Below are positions 26,196-37,650 of a stretch of 64,000 nucleotides of DNA, in pieces. Every line of letters begins with the position of its first letter. Position 1 is the first letter of the stretch. A program made the translations under genes and the position numbers. Source of the DNA: Zerene cesonia. Taxonomy: Eukaryota > Arthropoda > Insecta > Lepidoptera > Pieridae. The DNA lies in assembly GCF_012273895.1 (NCBI RefSeq), contig NC_052118.1, forward strand, positions 3,429,696 through 3,493,695. Direction: 5' to 3'. The notes below the pieces were generated by a model that was not told the origin of the DNA, searched no databases, and worked only from the letters and a program-made list of their open reading frames with translations.

Positions 26196-27622
26196 ATGAC
26201 AAAATGTTCTGTGAAAAACTGTCCAAATAACACTATATCCAAACTTAAAAAGGATGGTGTGTCTTATTTCAGGTAAGAGCGCTTTTAAATAAACAAAATT
26301 TGATGTTCTTAATTATTTTTCTTAATAATTAACTCTCGAGAACAAAAGAGCCAGACACTGTATAGGTACTGTATTATATACCTGAAATTATTGAAGGACA
26401 CAAATCATAAAAAATAATATAAAATGCTGTGTGTAAGTATTCCAGATTTTTAATTTTTTAGAAAGATAAGTTTTAGCACTTCACACATTATAATTTGAAA
26501 AAAAACATAATTGTAAATAGATTGGGTTTTGGGTGTACACGGTCTCTGCCTCACTGCAGTTTTTGCTATGTTGTATCCCGTAACACATAGATTACTTTGG
26601 GGTTACGAAATTGGTGTGTTTGTCTGAGGATTTATAATTAATATTTGACATTTACATATAAAACATGTTTTCTTTATTTCTTTAGTTTTCCACACAATCC
26701 TGTACGATGTTCGAAGTGGGCAGCGATTATCGGAACAGCTAGAGGTGAAGAATTTTACAAGCCACGCAAAGGGTCCGTTGTATGTTCCGATCACTTTCCT
26801 CAGTCGGACATATACACAACAATTAAAGGTTACAGAAGACTTGTTAGAAGTGCAAAACCAACTTTGCTTGTGAGTTAAAAACATATTCTACACTATATTA
26901 TAAATAGGAATTTTTTCTGATCAGATATTGCAATTTAATTTCTATTGCTTATAGCTGAAAGACAATAATAGAAGTAATGTCAATAACATAAAACAGGAAC
27001 CAATCCAAACAGATGAAGGAATCATATCTGGTCATGTAAGTTGAAATTAAAGATAAATATATACAGCATATTTAATGATACTTCATTGCATGCAAAGTTT
27101 AATATTACTTTATGAAATTTGAGGTTTGCGGAAAACATTATTCTTATTTTATTTTAGCATATGTCACATGCTGATCAAGAATCTGTTTTGTGTGGTGAAT
27201 CAAGTTACCAGCGCCTACACCAGGTACTCAAAGAACATAAATTAATTACCAAATTTCAGTACTATTAACCTTGCCAAAATTAACCTTGTATTGTATTAAT
27301 ATATGTTTTACAGGACAAAAATTTAGAAAAATTGCAACAGTCTCCTTCATCTTCCTTGAGTAATGGATCTATTTTAGACACTCCCAGAGAAGTTTTTATG
27401 AAGAAAAAAATCAATTTGCTAGAAAAAAGGATCATAGACAAAAACAAGAAAATTGACAGATTGCAAAAACAGAATAAAAGACTTGCTAAGAAGAATATAA
27501 CTTTGAAGAATGCATTGTCCATTTTTAATAAAAGTGGAAAATTTTTTGAGTCAAAATTAAAAACCCAAAATAAAGGGCATCTATTTAATAAATTATTAAC
27601 ATTATATTTTCAAGGTAATTAG
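26196..27622 (+). CDS. THAP-domain zinc-finger protein with C-terminal coiled coil
   Basis: THAP domains are sequence-specific C2CH zinc-finger DNA-binding modules, shared by cellular transcription regulators and P-element-type transposases. Five exons (26196-26272, 26686-26869, 26955-27035, 27158-27223, 27314-27622) join in phase to 238 aa. The zinc ligands are Cys4, Cys9, Cys59 and His62 (CSDHF), with the conserved Pro28 and Trp37 and an AKPTLL motif at about 82-87 in place of the usual AVPTIF. Residues from about 150 on are Lys/Asn/Leu-rich with heptads, predicting a coiled coil for dimerisation, as in small THAP proteins. No transposase domain follows, so this looks like a cellular THAP protein rather than a mobile element. 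The last codons (LYFQGN, TAG) could instead read into a donor at CAAG/GTAATT, so the C-terminus is less certain. Its nearest family member cannot be named. Confidence 0.85.
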
Positions 27623-28540
27623 ATTAATTATCATTTTATGTGAACAACTGTTTTTTTCTATACATAACTTCTCTGTCATTTATAAACTACATTTAGTGCG
27701 TGTCGTAGTGTTATTACTTCGAATGAGTGTAAGTATGCAGCTTACAGAGACCATTCTTCATATGGAATACTTTAACATGCATATGACATGCTTCATGAAG
27801 TCTACGAATAAAAATATAGTTGTTGAATATCACGGCCTTGTGTTCACAAAAAAATAATGCCGCAACTTACAATTGCAAGTCATTGTTTGGTTTTACCTAC
27901 TGGTTTGTATCCAATGTTATTATCTATATTAACAATAATTCAAAGCTGGACAGTTTATTTATTTCTTTGAACGCTGTAATCTCCGGAAATACTGGTCCAA
28001 TTTTAAATTATTTCAGTATCAGAAAGTTTAATCAACCCCGTTTTACAAACGAAAGAGCCAGTATTACTACATAGCAAAGTCGCTTCCTGCGTCTGTCTGT
28101 ATGTATGAATGCTTAGATCTCTAAAACTACACAACGGATTGTATTTTTAATTGAAAGCGTGTTACAAGAGGAAGGTTTATATGTATCATATAATAATATC
28201 TATAATACTAATCAAAATTTAACGCGTGCGAAGCCGCGGGCATAAGCTAGTGTAATATAACATAACTAATGTATCACGGGACAACTTGCATTTATCTGGT
28301 TCTAGAAAAATAAACAGCCTTGTAGAGACTTGAATCTAATTTGGAATTGACTAAAATAATTAGAATTAATTTTTTGTTCTAAAAATACAGTTATAGGGAC
28401 AGGAAAAATTATGAACACCAGATAATACGCATAGATAGAAATCTTTAATCAACTGTCAGAATGGCAATGGATTTATATTATTAAAGAAATTAACATCTTG
28501 TATTTCACTGTACTTCATATGATTTTCATATTGCAAATTT
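27623..28540. other. Convergent intergenic region with a short repeat
   Basis: This holds the 3' flanks of the THAP gene (+) and the EPHX4-like gene (-). A repeat occupies 28076-28252. The rest shows no gene. Confidence 0.45.
28076..28252 (+). repeat. Helitron-like short repeat
   Basis: The unit contains GTCTGTCTGTATGTATGAATG near its left end, an ACTACACAACGGATT block, and ends GCGAAGCCGCGGGCATAAGCTAGT. The terminal CCGCGGGC...GCTAGT resembles the end of the LEP1-type copies, but the body differs, so it is a separate family. Confidence 0.6.
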
Positions 28541-31500
28541 TTATAAATTATGTTTATTTAAAAAACTTCTTATTAAACTGTTAATTATGTCAGGATCTTC
28601 CTGTTGCATAAAGTGTCCCAAATCCTTCACTCGTGTATATTCAAGGCTCGTGTATCGTGTTTCCATTAAATCACCAATTTCTTTGATAATATACGGATCT
28701 TTTTCTCCCAACGCAAATAGAAATGGTAAATTCTCAGTAAATCTTTCAGATTTATATGTGTACTTAAAGTTAGCTCTGTAATAATTGATCGGTGGTGTGA
28801 TTGCATCTGAAAAAAGAATGTAGAAAATCACGTTAATTGACAAAGAACGTACGGAGTACGGAGGCCAGTTTCCTTTTCCTGACCCTTCCCAGTCCATTCC
28901 TTCGTTCCAGTTATCAATCCTTTCCTTATCCCTTACCCCTTAAAAGCGGGTAGCACATTGGCAGAAGCACTACCTCTGCGAATGTTCATGGGCGGTGGTG
29001 ATCGCTTACCATCAGGCGAACGACCAGATCAGTTGCCCGCTATGACAAAAAAAACAAATCATTTACAGTTTACACAACGCGTTGTGGTCACAACATAATT
29101 TTGTTATGCGAAATTTCTGTTATGGCTCCAATGATACCCCACTCACGACGCGTTGTGACAATAAGAGAATGACCAGTGTCGTTGTTGACATTCTATTCGA
29201 CCTCGACGCGTTCTGGCAGTAAAGAAGATCCATGACGTGTTCTGAATATTAATTGGTTTGGTTCACAATGAATCATAACACGATAGACTACTATTCACTC
29301 AGTGAGCAATTTCAGCTTTTGACGGTAACATATAAATACATTGATGTAATATTTTCTATATCAATGTATATATAAAAATAATAATAGGAACCTACGTTAC
29401 TACCTTCGTTACGTATACTTACGTTTCTTACTGAACCAAAATTTAAAACATTCGATGTCTTGACTGTCAATTGTTGTTTTTCCTTCTACAAGCATCGCTT
29501 TATCCAGTAAATCTAAATTGTTTTGTTGAAATAATAATTCACTAATTATTGGCATTCGGTACAAAAACACGTACCTGCAACAAATAAAAGTTAGCTATGA
29601 TTGAGTATTTCAATATTCACAAATGTATTTTGGATAATTAGTAGCCGATATTCAATCTTAGTAAAATATAGGTATAATAAAAGCAACGGTGGCTCAGTGG
29701 TGGACCTCGGAATTAAAAACGTATGTGGAAAACATAACCACTCCTCGAAACGGTGAAAGAATACATCGTAAAGAATCCTCATTTCCTTAAACATGTTTAA
29801 GAAAACTCGCACCGCACCGGTAGTTGGGCCACACAGGCATATTTGATAAATATATAATTTATTTATACTGTTTTACCATGATTTCCTCCGCTGTTCTTCG
29901 TACGTCCAAATCGCTTCTAACCAGATATCAATCGCAGTACTAGACAGCACGACAAGACCTCGAAGTGTTTCTGAATACAGGTCCCGATACTTGCAAGCCA
30001 CAATACCACCCCAGTCATGAGCTACGAGGATAAACTTCTCTCTGCCTAAAAATAGTGCAATATATTACAAAAAGACGTTAAACTCACTGTCTGTATAATT
30101 TGAGCTGTATTAAATAAATAAAAAATAAGCATTTCCGGTTACATAGTTAGTAAATTAATTTTATTGGATTTAGTAGCATCTATCAGCAAATCTAAACACT
30201 AAATTTCATTTCATTTTATGGGGTGATAGAGCAATATTATTATATATAATCCAATTTATGGGCTAAATCGTTTTTATTTGAAAAAAAGAAACAATTTTAG
30301 GGGTACATACATATAACAATTGGATAAAGAACTAAAATACGCGAATATGTTACAAATTTAATTATAGGTATGTTGAGGTGTCATAGGATGGGTCAAAAGT
30401 TAGGTTCTCTCAATACAGTTGCAACTGTTTCGTATCTTAAGTCGTAAAAAATGTAAAGTATCTCTTCGAAAATCCATGAAGAGTAAAATTCTTAAGTCAT
30501 TTTACTCTATCTATCTGTGCACACAGAACATATAAATAAGTTACCCAATTGTCGTACTAGATCACGTATGTCTTCTACCAATAACTCAAGTTTGAAAGCC
30601 GATACTTCCTCTGGTCTTTCGGAATCACAGTAACCCCTCATGTCCACAGCTATACACCTGAAAATTATCGGTAATAATAATTAAAGAATATATTGATCGT
30701 ATATTATATCCAACAAATACAGAATGTGCTGTTTGTTTATAATACTAAAAAATATTTTGTATAATAAGATAACAAACAATTCCACTGCATTTATCGACAG
30801 TTATAATACAAATATATGGTTTCCATAATTACCAGTAATCTTTACTGAATTCTACCAGCTGATACCGCCACGAATACCAAAATTCCGGATATCCATGCAA
30901 AAATACTATCAATTGTTTCGAGGAATCACCGTTTTCCACGTAATGCAGTTTTATATTCTGAAACCAAAAATTAAAGATTTCTGAAAGGTGATTACGAATA
31001 CATTATATAAATTTATGTTTTATTGAAGTTTGGACTAGGAAGTGCTAATAAATCGCATCACACTTCACACTAATAATATAAAACTAAAAAGATAGCAATT
31101 GGATGTTTTGTTTTTATGATAATAATTATTACATAATTTAATTTTTGTGTCTGGAGATAGTTTAAAGAGGCTAAAGTACATAGATATCTCAATCCTGTAG
31201 GAATTTCCTTTGACCATACGGGCGGAAAGCTAGTTCTGAATAAAAATTAATCGCTGTGTGCATTCGTTGCATCGAGTTCGTTCCGCTTTCTAAGATAAAA
31301 TATCTTACGTGCGATAGAGAAAATTATCATCTTAACACTACTGAAAACATTCGCAAATTAATAACGAAAAGCAAGGCCTTAGATTCAAAATTACCACACT
31401 TTTTGTGTTTTATTTTTTGATGGTAGTTCGAGTTTGTATAAATAATAGTAACGCAATCTGTTAATGAGAAAAAAAACAACACAATGATATCGTGTGTAAT

Positions 31501-34500
31501 TAATAAATTACTGTGATAATAATGAACAAATTTTAAGGATATATGCATGTTTTTTAAAATTGAAAAAAAATTTAGCCAGGAAAATAATACATTATTTTGT
31601 CTGTTGATTTTGTTATGCATTTAAACGAGATCTCTGCATCATATATTCAACTTGGTGTCCATAATATCATTGATCTACCTTAGGCAGATATAGAGATAAG
31701 AATATAAATAAATAATATATCCCCGCGCTGGCCCTCGCAGCGTAGGGGAGCGTCCCCCGGGTGGCGGATGGGGGGATGGTCGGTAGTACAGCTTAGCTAC
31801 GCTACCGGTTAAGTCCGATGGACTCGCTGACCAACGACGGGTGTGGTCCTCCAGCATTATGGGGGTTGTGCGGCGGGTTAACACCCCTCCCACATAAAAA
31901 CTTCTTATGTGTTATGAAACCGGGAACGAGAAACAGAAAATCCGATCCCAAAAACGACGACTTAAGGCATGGTATAAAGGACCTACGAATAGCTTCATGG
32001 AATGTCCGCTCCTTGTTTCGACCTGGTGCCCTTTATCAAGTTAATGGTGAGCTACGCAGATACAATATAAAAGTAGCCGCACTACAAGAGGTGAGGTGGC
32101 CGGGCAAAGGAGAGTGTAATATTGACGACAAAGCGGTTTTATTTTATAGCGGTAACGACGGACACCATGCACACGGTACTGGATTCATAGTTGCTAAGGA
32201 TTTCTTACAAAATGTAATTCGCTATGACGCGGTATCTGACAGAATATCGACGACCTAAGTATCGCTGGCGCGATCGAGTTGAGGCGGACCTGCGCGTGTT
32301 AAAAGCAAACAATTGGCAAGAAACTGCGCAGGACCGGGAAAGATGGAGAGTTCTCGTCTCGGAGGCCAAGACCCACTTCGGGGTTTCAGCGCCACAGGAG
32401 TAAGTAAGTAAGTAAGTAATATAAATATTCTTTCTGCAAACATTGTATGTTGTAATCTTGTGTGTTCTTATTTTTAAAAAACTTCACCAATTGCATTATG
32501 AATTTTATTGTTTTAAGTCTCCATAAGATTGTAAAAACTGTAAGATACTATTATCAAGATTGCAAACTGTCGAAAAGTTGTGATCCGTTAAATACTTCGG
32601 CTTGTCAGACAGCAAAATATCTGTCATTCAAACATAAGTTTTAGTAATAGGGTTTATTAACGGTAAATTTATATAATTACAATATAAATTGTGTTGTATA
32701 TAATGAATTATATAAGAACATCACTTCAATTTAGAATATTCTAATCATTCCAGAATTTAATCGAACATTCCAAAAACTTTTTCAGATCGATAATAACAGC
32801 TTGCAATTAATTTTAAATTTTCTAGAAAGTTTTACTTCACTCCGAATAATTTTTGAGCTTTTGGAGTTGGCTAGTCGAAGTTGATGAACAGTTTAACATT
32901 TAACCTTACACTAAGTCTTACTTATGTACATTATGTACAGACATTACATAGGTAGGTATACAATTTAAATTCACCCACTAGCTTTCTTGTTAATCTATAT
33001 TTTCATATCATCCAAGCAAAGAATTAAGACTGTGATAGAACTAGGTCCTAGATGTAAAAAGTTTGTTGGCAATGTAATAGGTATGCCACCAACACATAAA
33101 CACATTCTTCAATTCTCATAATGAGCAATTAATGATGGCTTATGTATAGTCTGGGGCTACAAGTCTGCAAATTTAAAAATGCTTCAATTGTTTATCAATT
33201 GGTTCGGGATAAAATGGTTTGACAGATTTGGTAGTCTGCTAAATATTTAATTGAAGCACAATCGAATTCAAAGATTTTGAATATTTACGCTACACTCACT
33301 AGTAGTGAATTCAGAAAACTTATTTTATTACAATATATTGTACTAGCTTGATATTTGTATTTGATTACATGTTACTTAGACAAGTTTAATTCACATACTT
33401 TTTATTAGTCTGGAAACACCTTATTTACGTATGTAAATGTTTAAAAATTTTTTTTTTTAGGTTTTCACGAAACTCAGCGTTGCGTGAAAAATTAATGAGC
33501 ATTTTTAACAAACCAGATTGGACTCCTAGTATGACCTCGACTATGTGTAGGTAACATTTTGATGAGAAATGTTTGAAACTCATACTCATTTTGTGAAAAA
33601 ATGAAAAAATATTTATTGACATAAAATAAAGTAATAACATCTTTTATATGACCCACTGACTACCGAACTAGGTGGGAACTGTGTTTCGGTTGTCTGTGGC
33701 TTCTTCCTTAAAACAATGTGACATTTTACATTTTATGTCTACTTAATAATAAAAACGAAATAAATTTTTTAGTTGTTGATAGAATGGGCTATATCTTAGT
33801 GTGGGATGTTGAGTGGGCGCGCGCGTGTGTGTGTGTGTGAGTGTGTGTGTGTGCGTGTGTGTGTGTGTGTAAATATACACACTTCATCCTGGACTATGAG
33901 AGTTATATTTTTCCAAAAGAAATAGCACCTCTTGTGAAATCGCGGGGCGCAGCTAGCCTAGTATCATATAATATTTAAATTTGATTTTCATATATTTTTT
34001 GTACTTATCCTGCGGTCACTATTCATAGAGAGAATTGAAAATAAAAAAAAAAACTTTCCTCTTTTTTTAAATTGCTGCCATTTCATTCCGCTACTGACAT
34101 CAGTTGCGAAAGAGGTTCCCTAACACCCTTCCTACAAGCACAGTATATAACTGGATTCAAATGCTGTTAGGATACGACATTTCTTGGAATAAGGCGGAAT
34201 AATATGACGTTGACAAAGCTATTTCAGGAAAGCGCGTGATTGGTAATTGACAAATACGATTTCTGTCGCGTAACGAAAATCCAAAAGTTCGTATCCTAAC
34301 AGCAATGGATGTAGATTATACAAACTACAATATTGTTCTTAACATATCTAATAGTCATTACGTTAGGTATTTGCATAAGATATTTATATATTTGCCAAGT
34401 TAAAACAATCGATATTTACATAATGTGAAAGTGTATCGTGGACACCACTATTTTTTACTCACACATCGAACCTTTACCAAAACGTGTAATTTATTTTTTC

Positions 34501-36414
34501 AACCCCTCAACCCCGTATGTATTTTAACATTTAAAATCGAATCCAATCGAATCGCATTATTGGGAAATTAAAATTTTTTGAAATAGCTCTCATAAATGTT
34601 GAGACTCAGCCTGAATAGACTGACGGACAGGCAGACGGACAGCCAAGTCTTAGCAATAGTAGTGTAATACCACAGATAACATACTTAATACGATACTGGT
34701 AGTAATACTAGAACAGTATTATATTATGTGTGGTAATACTATCTACCAACTCTACCGTGTTTTGGAAATATATGCCTACTTTAAAATTTAAATTACATCT
34801 GAAATTCATTTTGTTTTTTGATTGATAAACACCATGTCTATGTTTGATTTGAGACTTAATTTATCCTATTAATATTATAAATGCGAAAGTTTGTAAGTAT
34901 GGATGTATGGATGTTTGTTACTCTTTCACGTAAAAACTACTGAACCAATTGCAATGAAATTTGGTACGTAGACAGCTGGATAACTGGAATAACATATAGG
35001 CAACTTTTTATTCCGATATTCCTACGGGATACGGACTTACGCGGGTGAAACCGCGGGGCACAGCTAGTAAAGTATAAACTATAAACAATCCGCATAAAAA
35101 ATATATATTTGTCTTGTCTTATTTTTAGTAAAAAATCGCTGTCCATTTTGACAATTCGACAAACTCGCAGACAAAGAGTAGCTAGCTCGCGACTGTTGCA
35201 TGCAGAATTGCCGATATCCAAGCGCGTTTAAAAATTGAGTTTCGACTATACGTATGAAGTGTTACTTCTTACTGTGCGATAGATAGTATAGTATTACGTT
35301 ATCTCTTTTTTTTTAAGTCATCGTCGGCTATGGTGCTGGTGGGTCACCTGATGGTAAACGCTACCACCGTTCAAAAACAGAGATTTGCAGAGGCGTCAGT
35401 TACATTGCAGACCTATGTCTTTACAAATTGATTACCGACGTCAAATTGCAAAGGGATTAAGATAGGATTGACGGGAGAATAAAGGAAAGGACTAAAGGAA
35501 GGAAGAAAAAGGATATGGTCCCCCGCTCACCGAACGAAACACAGCATTATGGCTATTTCACGCAGGTCTTCTGTGTGGTACTTCGATCGTATCAAAATAA
35601 TTATCTGTGGTATTATTGCCGTAATAGAATCTCGTTTTACCCTTTGTGTGCGGACACGTAGGAAAGTCGGAACTCTTACAAGGGGCGCCATATTTCCAGA
35701 CGGCCTTAGGTTACAGAGTAATAAGTACGCCTAGGTGAAAAAAACCACGCTATGCCACTGTTCGTAGTTCGCCCGTCTTGAATAACGGATTAACGGAAAT
35801 ATCTACACTGTTATAATTGTGATTTATTTAATGCAGAGCCCCATATACTGTACTAAATAAATATATATATAATTAGTATAAAAGAGAACAAATAACTTCT
35901 TATTTAATCACAAAAATATGATAGGGTTAGTAATATTGATACTTCGATAGTATTAAATTTAATGTGTTGCGTTGAGAAATTTCCATTCTTTCAAAATTTT
36001 ACATTTAAAAACTATGCAAATGCTATAAAACTAATATTAAATCTTCGGAACTATTCTTTAAATAATGTAAAATTATTATGTAGAATATGAAAATTGCATG
36101 ATGATGAGATGTTACTTTTTTTCAGCTACTTTATGTGGGCTTAGGTTTGTTAAAATATTTAATATATGCGCAGAATTTTCAAAATAATAATTAATAAAAC
36201 TTACGTTTGCTTTGATGTATTTATGTACTCCATATTTCGGCTCGGATAGTCTTGTTGGCGGTTCCAATCTTACTTTTGTAGTCCAAGGGTTTCTAAATGG
36301 ATTTTTTAAATAATTCACAGCGAACCAAAATACTACTAGCATAGAATAATATAGAGTAAGGACATTCGAAACAACAAAACGTTTGAGTAAAGTTATCACA
36401 CTCATGTTTCTCAC
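28541..36414 (-). CDS. Epoxide hydrolase 4-like alpha/beta hydrolase
   Basis: Members hydrolyse lipid epoxides to diols through a covalent ester on an aspartate; vertebrate EPHX3/EPHX4 and nematode CEEH enzymes are the closest relatives. Six exons (36414-36205, 30957-30833, 30657-30545, 30045-29877, 29574-29423, 28806-28541) join in phase to 344 aa, near the 362 of human EPHX4. An N-terminal hydrophobic segment (about residues 13-35) predicts an ER membrane anchor. The oxyanion-hole motif HGYPE starts at 91 and FWYSWRYQL follows. The nucleophile is Asp160 in HDWGG; the charge-relay acid is probably Asp293 in GEKDP and the base His321 in LGHFMQQEDP. All three are present, so it should be active. 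It is not the EPHX1-type juvenile hormone epoxide hydrolase. Intron 1 is 5.2 kb and packed with mobile DNA. An ATG three codons downstream (36405) is an alternative start. Confidence 0.92.
28855..29050 (-). repeat. Interspersed repeat family E, in EPHX4-like intron 5
   Basis: On the minus strand the block reads GATGGTAAGCGATCACCACC, then a GCAGAGGTAGTG segment, AAGGGGTAAGGGATAAGG, and GACTGGGAAGGGTCAGG. It matches the order seen at 49740-50110 and 35340-35520. Confidence 0.6.
29686..29842 (+). repeat. tRNA-derived SINE-like fragment
   Basis: CGGTGGCTCAGTGGTGGACC resembles a tRNA box A region. The same motif (GTGGTGGCTCAGTGGTGAGA) reappears at 50275 in another context. No clear box B or poly(A)-like tail can be aligned, so only a fragment is claimed. 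Confidence 0.4.
31701..32427 (+). mobile_element. Internally deleted RTE-type non-LTR retrotransposon
   Basis: A GC-rich leader (about 31720-31900) is followed by the start of an apurinic-type endonuclease domain (LRIASWNVRSLF, then AALQEVRWPGKG and HAHGTGFIVAKDF) in the frame 31818-32258. Near 32256 the sequence jumps into the extreme C-terminus of an RTE polyprotein in another frame (KYRWRDRVEADL, NWQETAQDRERWR, AKTHFG), ending TAA inside a TAAG repeat tail typical of RTE 3' ends. The rest of the endonuclease and all of the reverse transcriptase are missing. A 10-bp AATATAAATA occurs at 31701-31710 and 32418-32427, a candidate target-site duplication. It lies in intron 1 of the EPHX4-like gene, on the opposite strand. 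Confidence 0.85.
33460..33610 (+). pseudogene. Broken THAP-domain exon
   Basis: After a T-rich tract and an AG, the plus strand reads RFSRNSALREKLM, then FNKPDWTPSM, TSTMCR, a stop codon (TAA at about 33552), then HFDEKCLKL. This matches the second half of a THAP domain: the FxxN...R.KW-like start, the internal W.P segment, and the C-x-x-HF zinc-ligand motif, interrupted by the stop. No first half with CxxxxC is visible upstream. It is only distantly like the intact THAP gene at 26196. It may be a relic of a THAP-carrying transposon or of a gene copy. Confidence 0.5.
33817..33870. repeat. (GT)n microsatellite
   Basis: An alternating GT tract with a few interruptions (GC, GA), inside intron 1 of the EPHX4-like gene. 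It lies next to a repeat ending CGCGGGGCGCAGCTAG (about 33941-33958), suggesting a microsatellite born inside or beside a Helitron-like element. Confidence 0.85.
34162..34304. mobile_element. 143-bp MITE with 16-bp terminal inverted repeats
   Basis: The ends TGCTGTTAGGATACGA (34162-34177) and TCGTATCCTAACAGCA (34289-34304) are perfect inverted complements. The 111-bp interior has no coding capacity. No target-site duplication longer than one base is evident, so the superfamily is undecided. It lies in intron 1 of the EPHX4-like gene. Confidence 0.75.
34864..35068 (+). mobile_element. LEP1-type non-autonomous Helitron, copy 2
   Basis: The unit starts TCCTATTAATATTATAAATG and ends CCGCGGGGCACAGCTAGT. 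It shares the GGATACGGACTTACGCGGGT block with copies 1 and 4. It sits in intron 1 of the EPHX4-like gene. Confidence 0.8.
35320..35580 (+). repeat. Interspersed repeat family E
   Basis: The order of blocks (CACCTGATGGTAAACGC, GCAGAGGCGTCAGT, a GAATAAAGGAAAGGACT segment, then CGAACGAAACACAGCATTA and CTTCTGTG) matches the copies at 23503 and 49710. It lies in intron 1 of the EPHX4-like gene. Confidence 0.6.
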
Positions 36415-37369
36415 ATATACAACCTAGCACTAGAGTGGACTAGTGACGTCTGCTTCAGTCGCCTTCTGATAACCGACTGACATGGTGTGGGTGTCACTGT
36501 CGCAAATAAAGGTGAGTAATAACTTCCAAATATAATCAGTCTTGCAATGCATTATAATTCTATCCGCTTGTAATGTAATGTGTGTGCGTTATATCACAGA
36601 TAACATAATACGAGTATATACGTTATAATATGTAGGGACACGTTTCCGTATAATGTTTGTCGTACGATCGTTTTCATTCGGTACTTTTAATTCAACTATA
36701 GGTACCAATATTACCAACGGTCAATCACCTTAAGCTTTATGTCCACTGATACTTATGATCATACATAATATGTTATACGTACCTGCATTGCTACTAGGTC
36801 TTTCTCAATATTTGTTATAATCTGATACTTACAATGAAAGCAATAAAAGATCATAACCAATATTATATACGTCAAATGTACATTTGACTTCGCCGTATTA
36901 CATAACTGTTAATATGTTGGACATTGAGAGATTTGATAAGGACAATATTTACCTAATAAACGTTCATACAATAATCTTGTATCTACAGATACTAAAGGCA
37001 AAGCTGAGGAATTTTTTTTATTGCAAAATTGTTATTACTTTTACGTTGTCTCCTATGACAAAAAATAATGAGTATCATTTTCGAACCTTGAGTACTGAAG
37101 GCCGCTTAAATAATGTAGGTACCTACGTGGTTATCGTTATATAAAAAGCATCAGCTTTATTAGGTATGTGGCGTGTATATTGCACAAAAATACTTCAAAA
37201 TTTAGGTTTATATAGCATACATCACAGACTAAAATCATATAACGTTATCTAATAGCAAAGTACTTTATATTAATTTTTATTATGCCTTGTATCGGAACAG
37301 CTAGTGAATCACTACGACCTATGACACAGTATACTATTTTAATAAAAAAATCTAATTGACTGACTATTG

Positions 37370-37650
37370 TAAACACAGAGGCGAGAAGCCTCTGCAAATA
37401 GTCTGTCAACTTAGTGGGATAAGGGATAAAGAAAATATTGATGCAGGGAATAATGGAAAGGGCAAGAAAGGGTAAGTGAAAGGAGTAATCTTTCGGTTTT
37501 CCCACTCATCGCATGAAACAAATAACATTTACATGATACTATTACTATTTCACGCCCGTCTTCTATGAGAATATGGTACCTTCCCTTCCTTCCTTAATTC
37601 TTCCTGAAGCATACTCGACTCCCAAATAGATGTCAGAACAACAAAAAATT
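37370..37650 (+). repeat. Interspersed repeat family E, diverged copy
   Basis: It contains ACACAGAGGCGAGAAGCC, GATAAGGGATAAAG, GCGAGTGGG-like and CATGAAACA words followed by CTATTTCACGCCCGTCTTCT. The order matches the other family E copies, with more mutations. Confidence 0.5.

Noticed and set aside
28541..36414. Juvenile hormone epoxide hydrolase
   Set aside because: Length, the FWYSWRYQL segment and the single short N-terminal anchor fit the EPHX4 group, not the longer EPHX1-type JH hydrolases.
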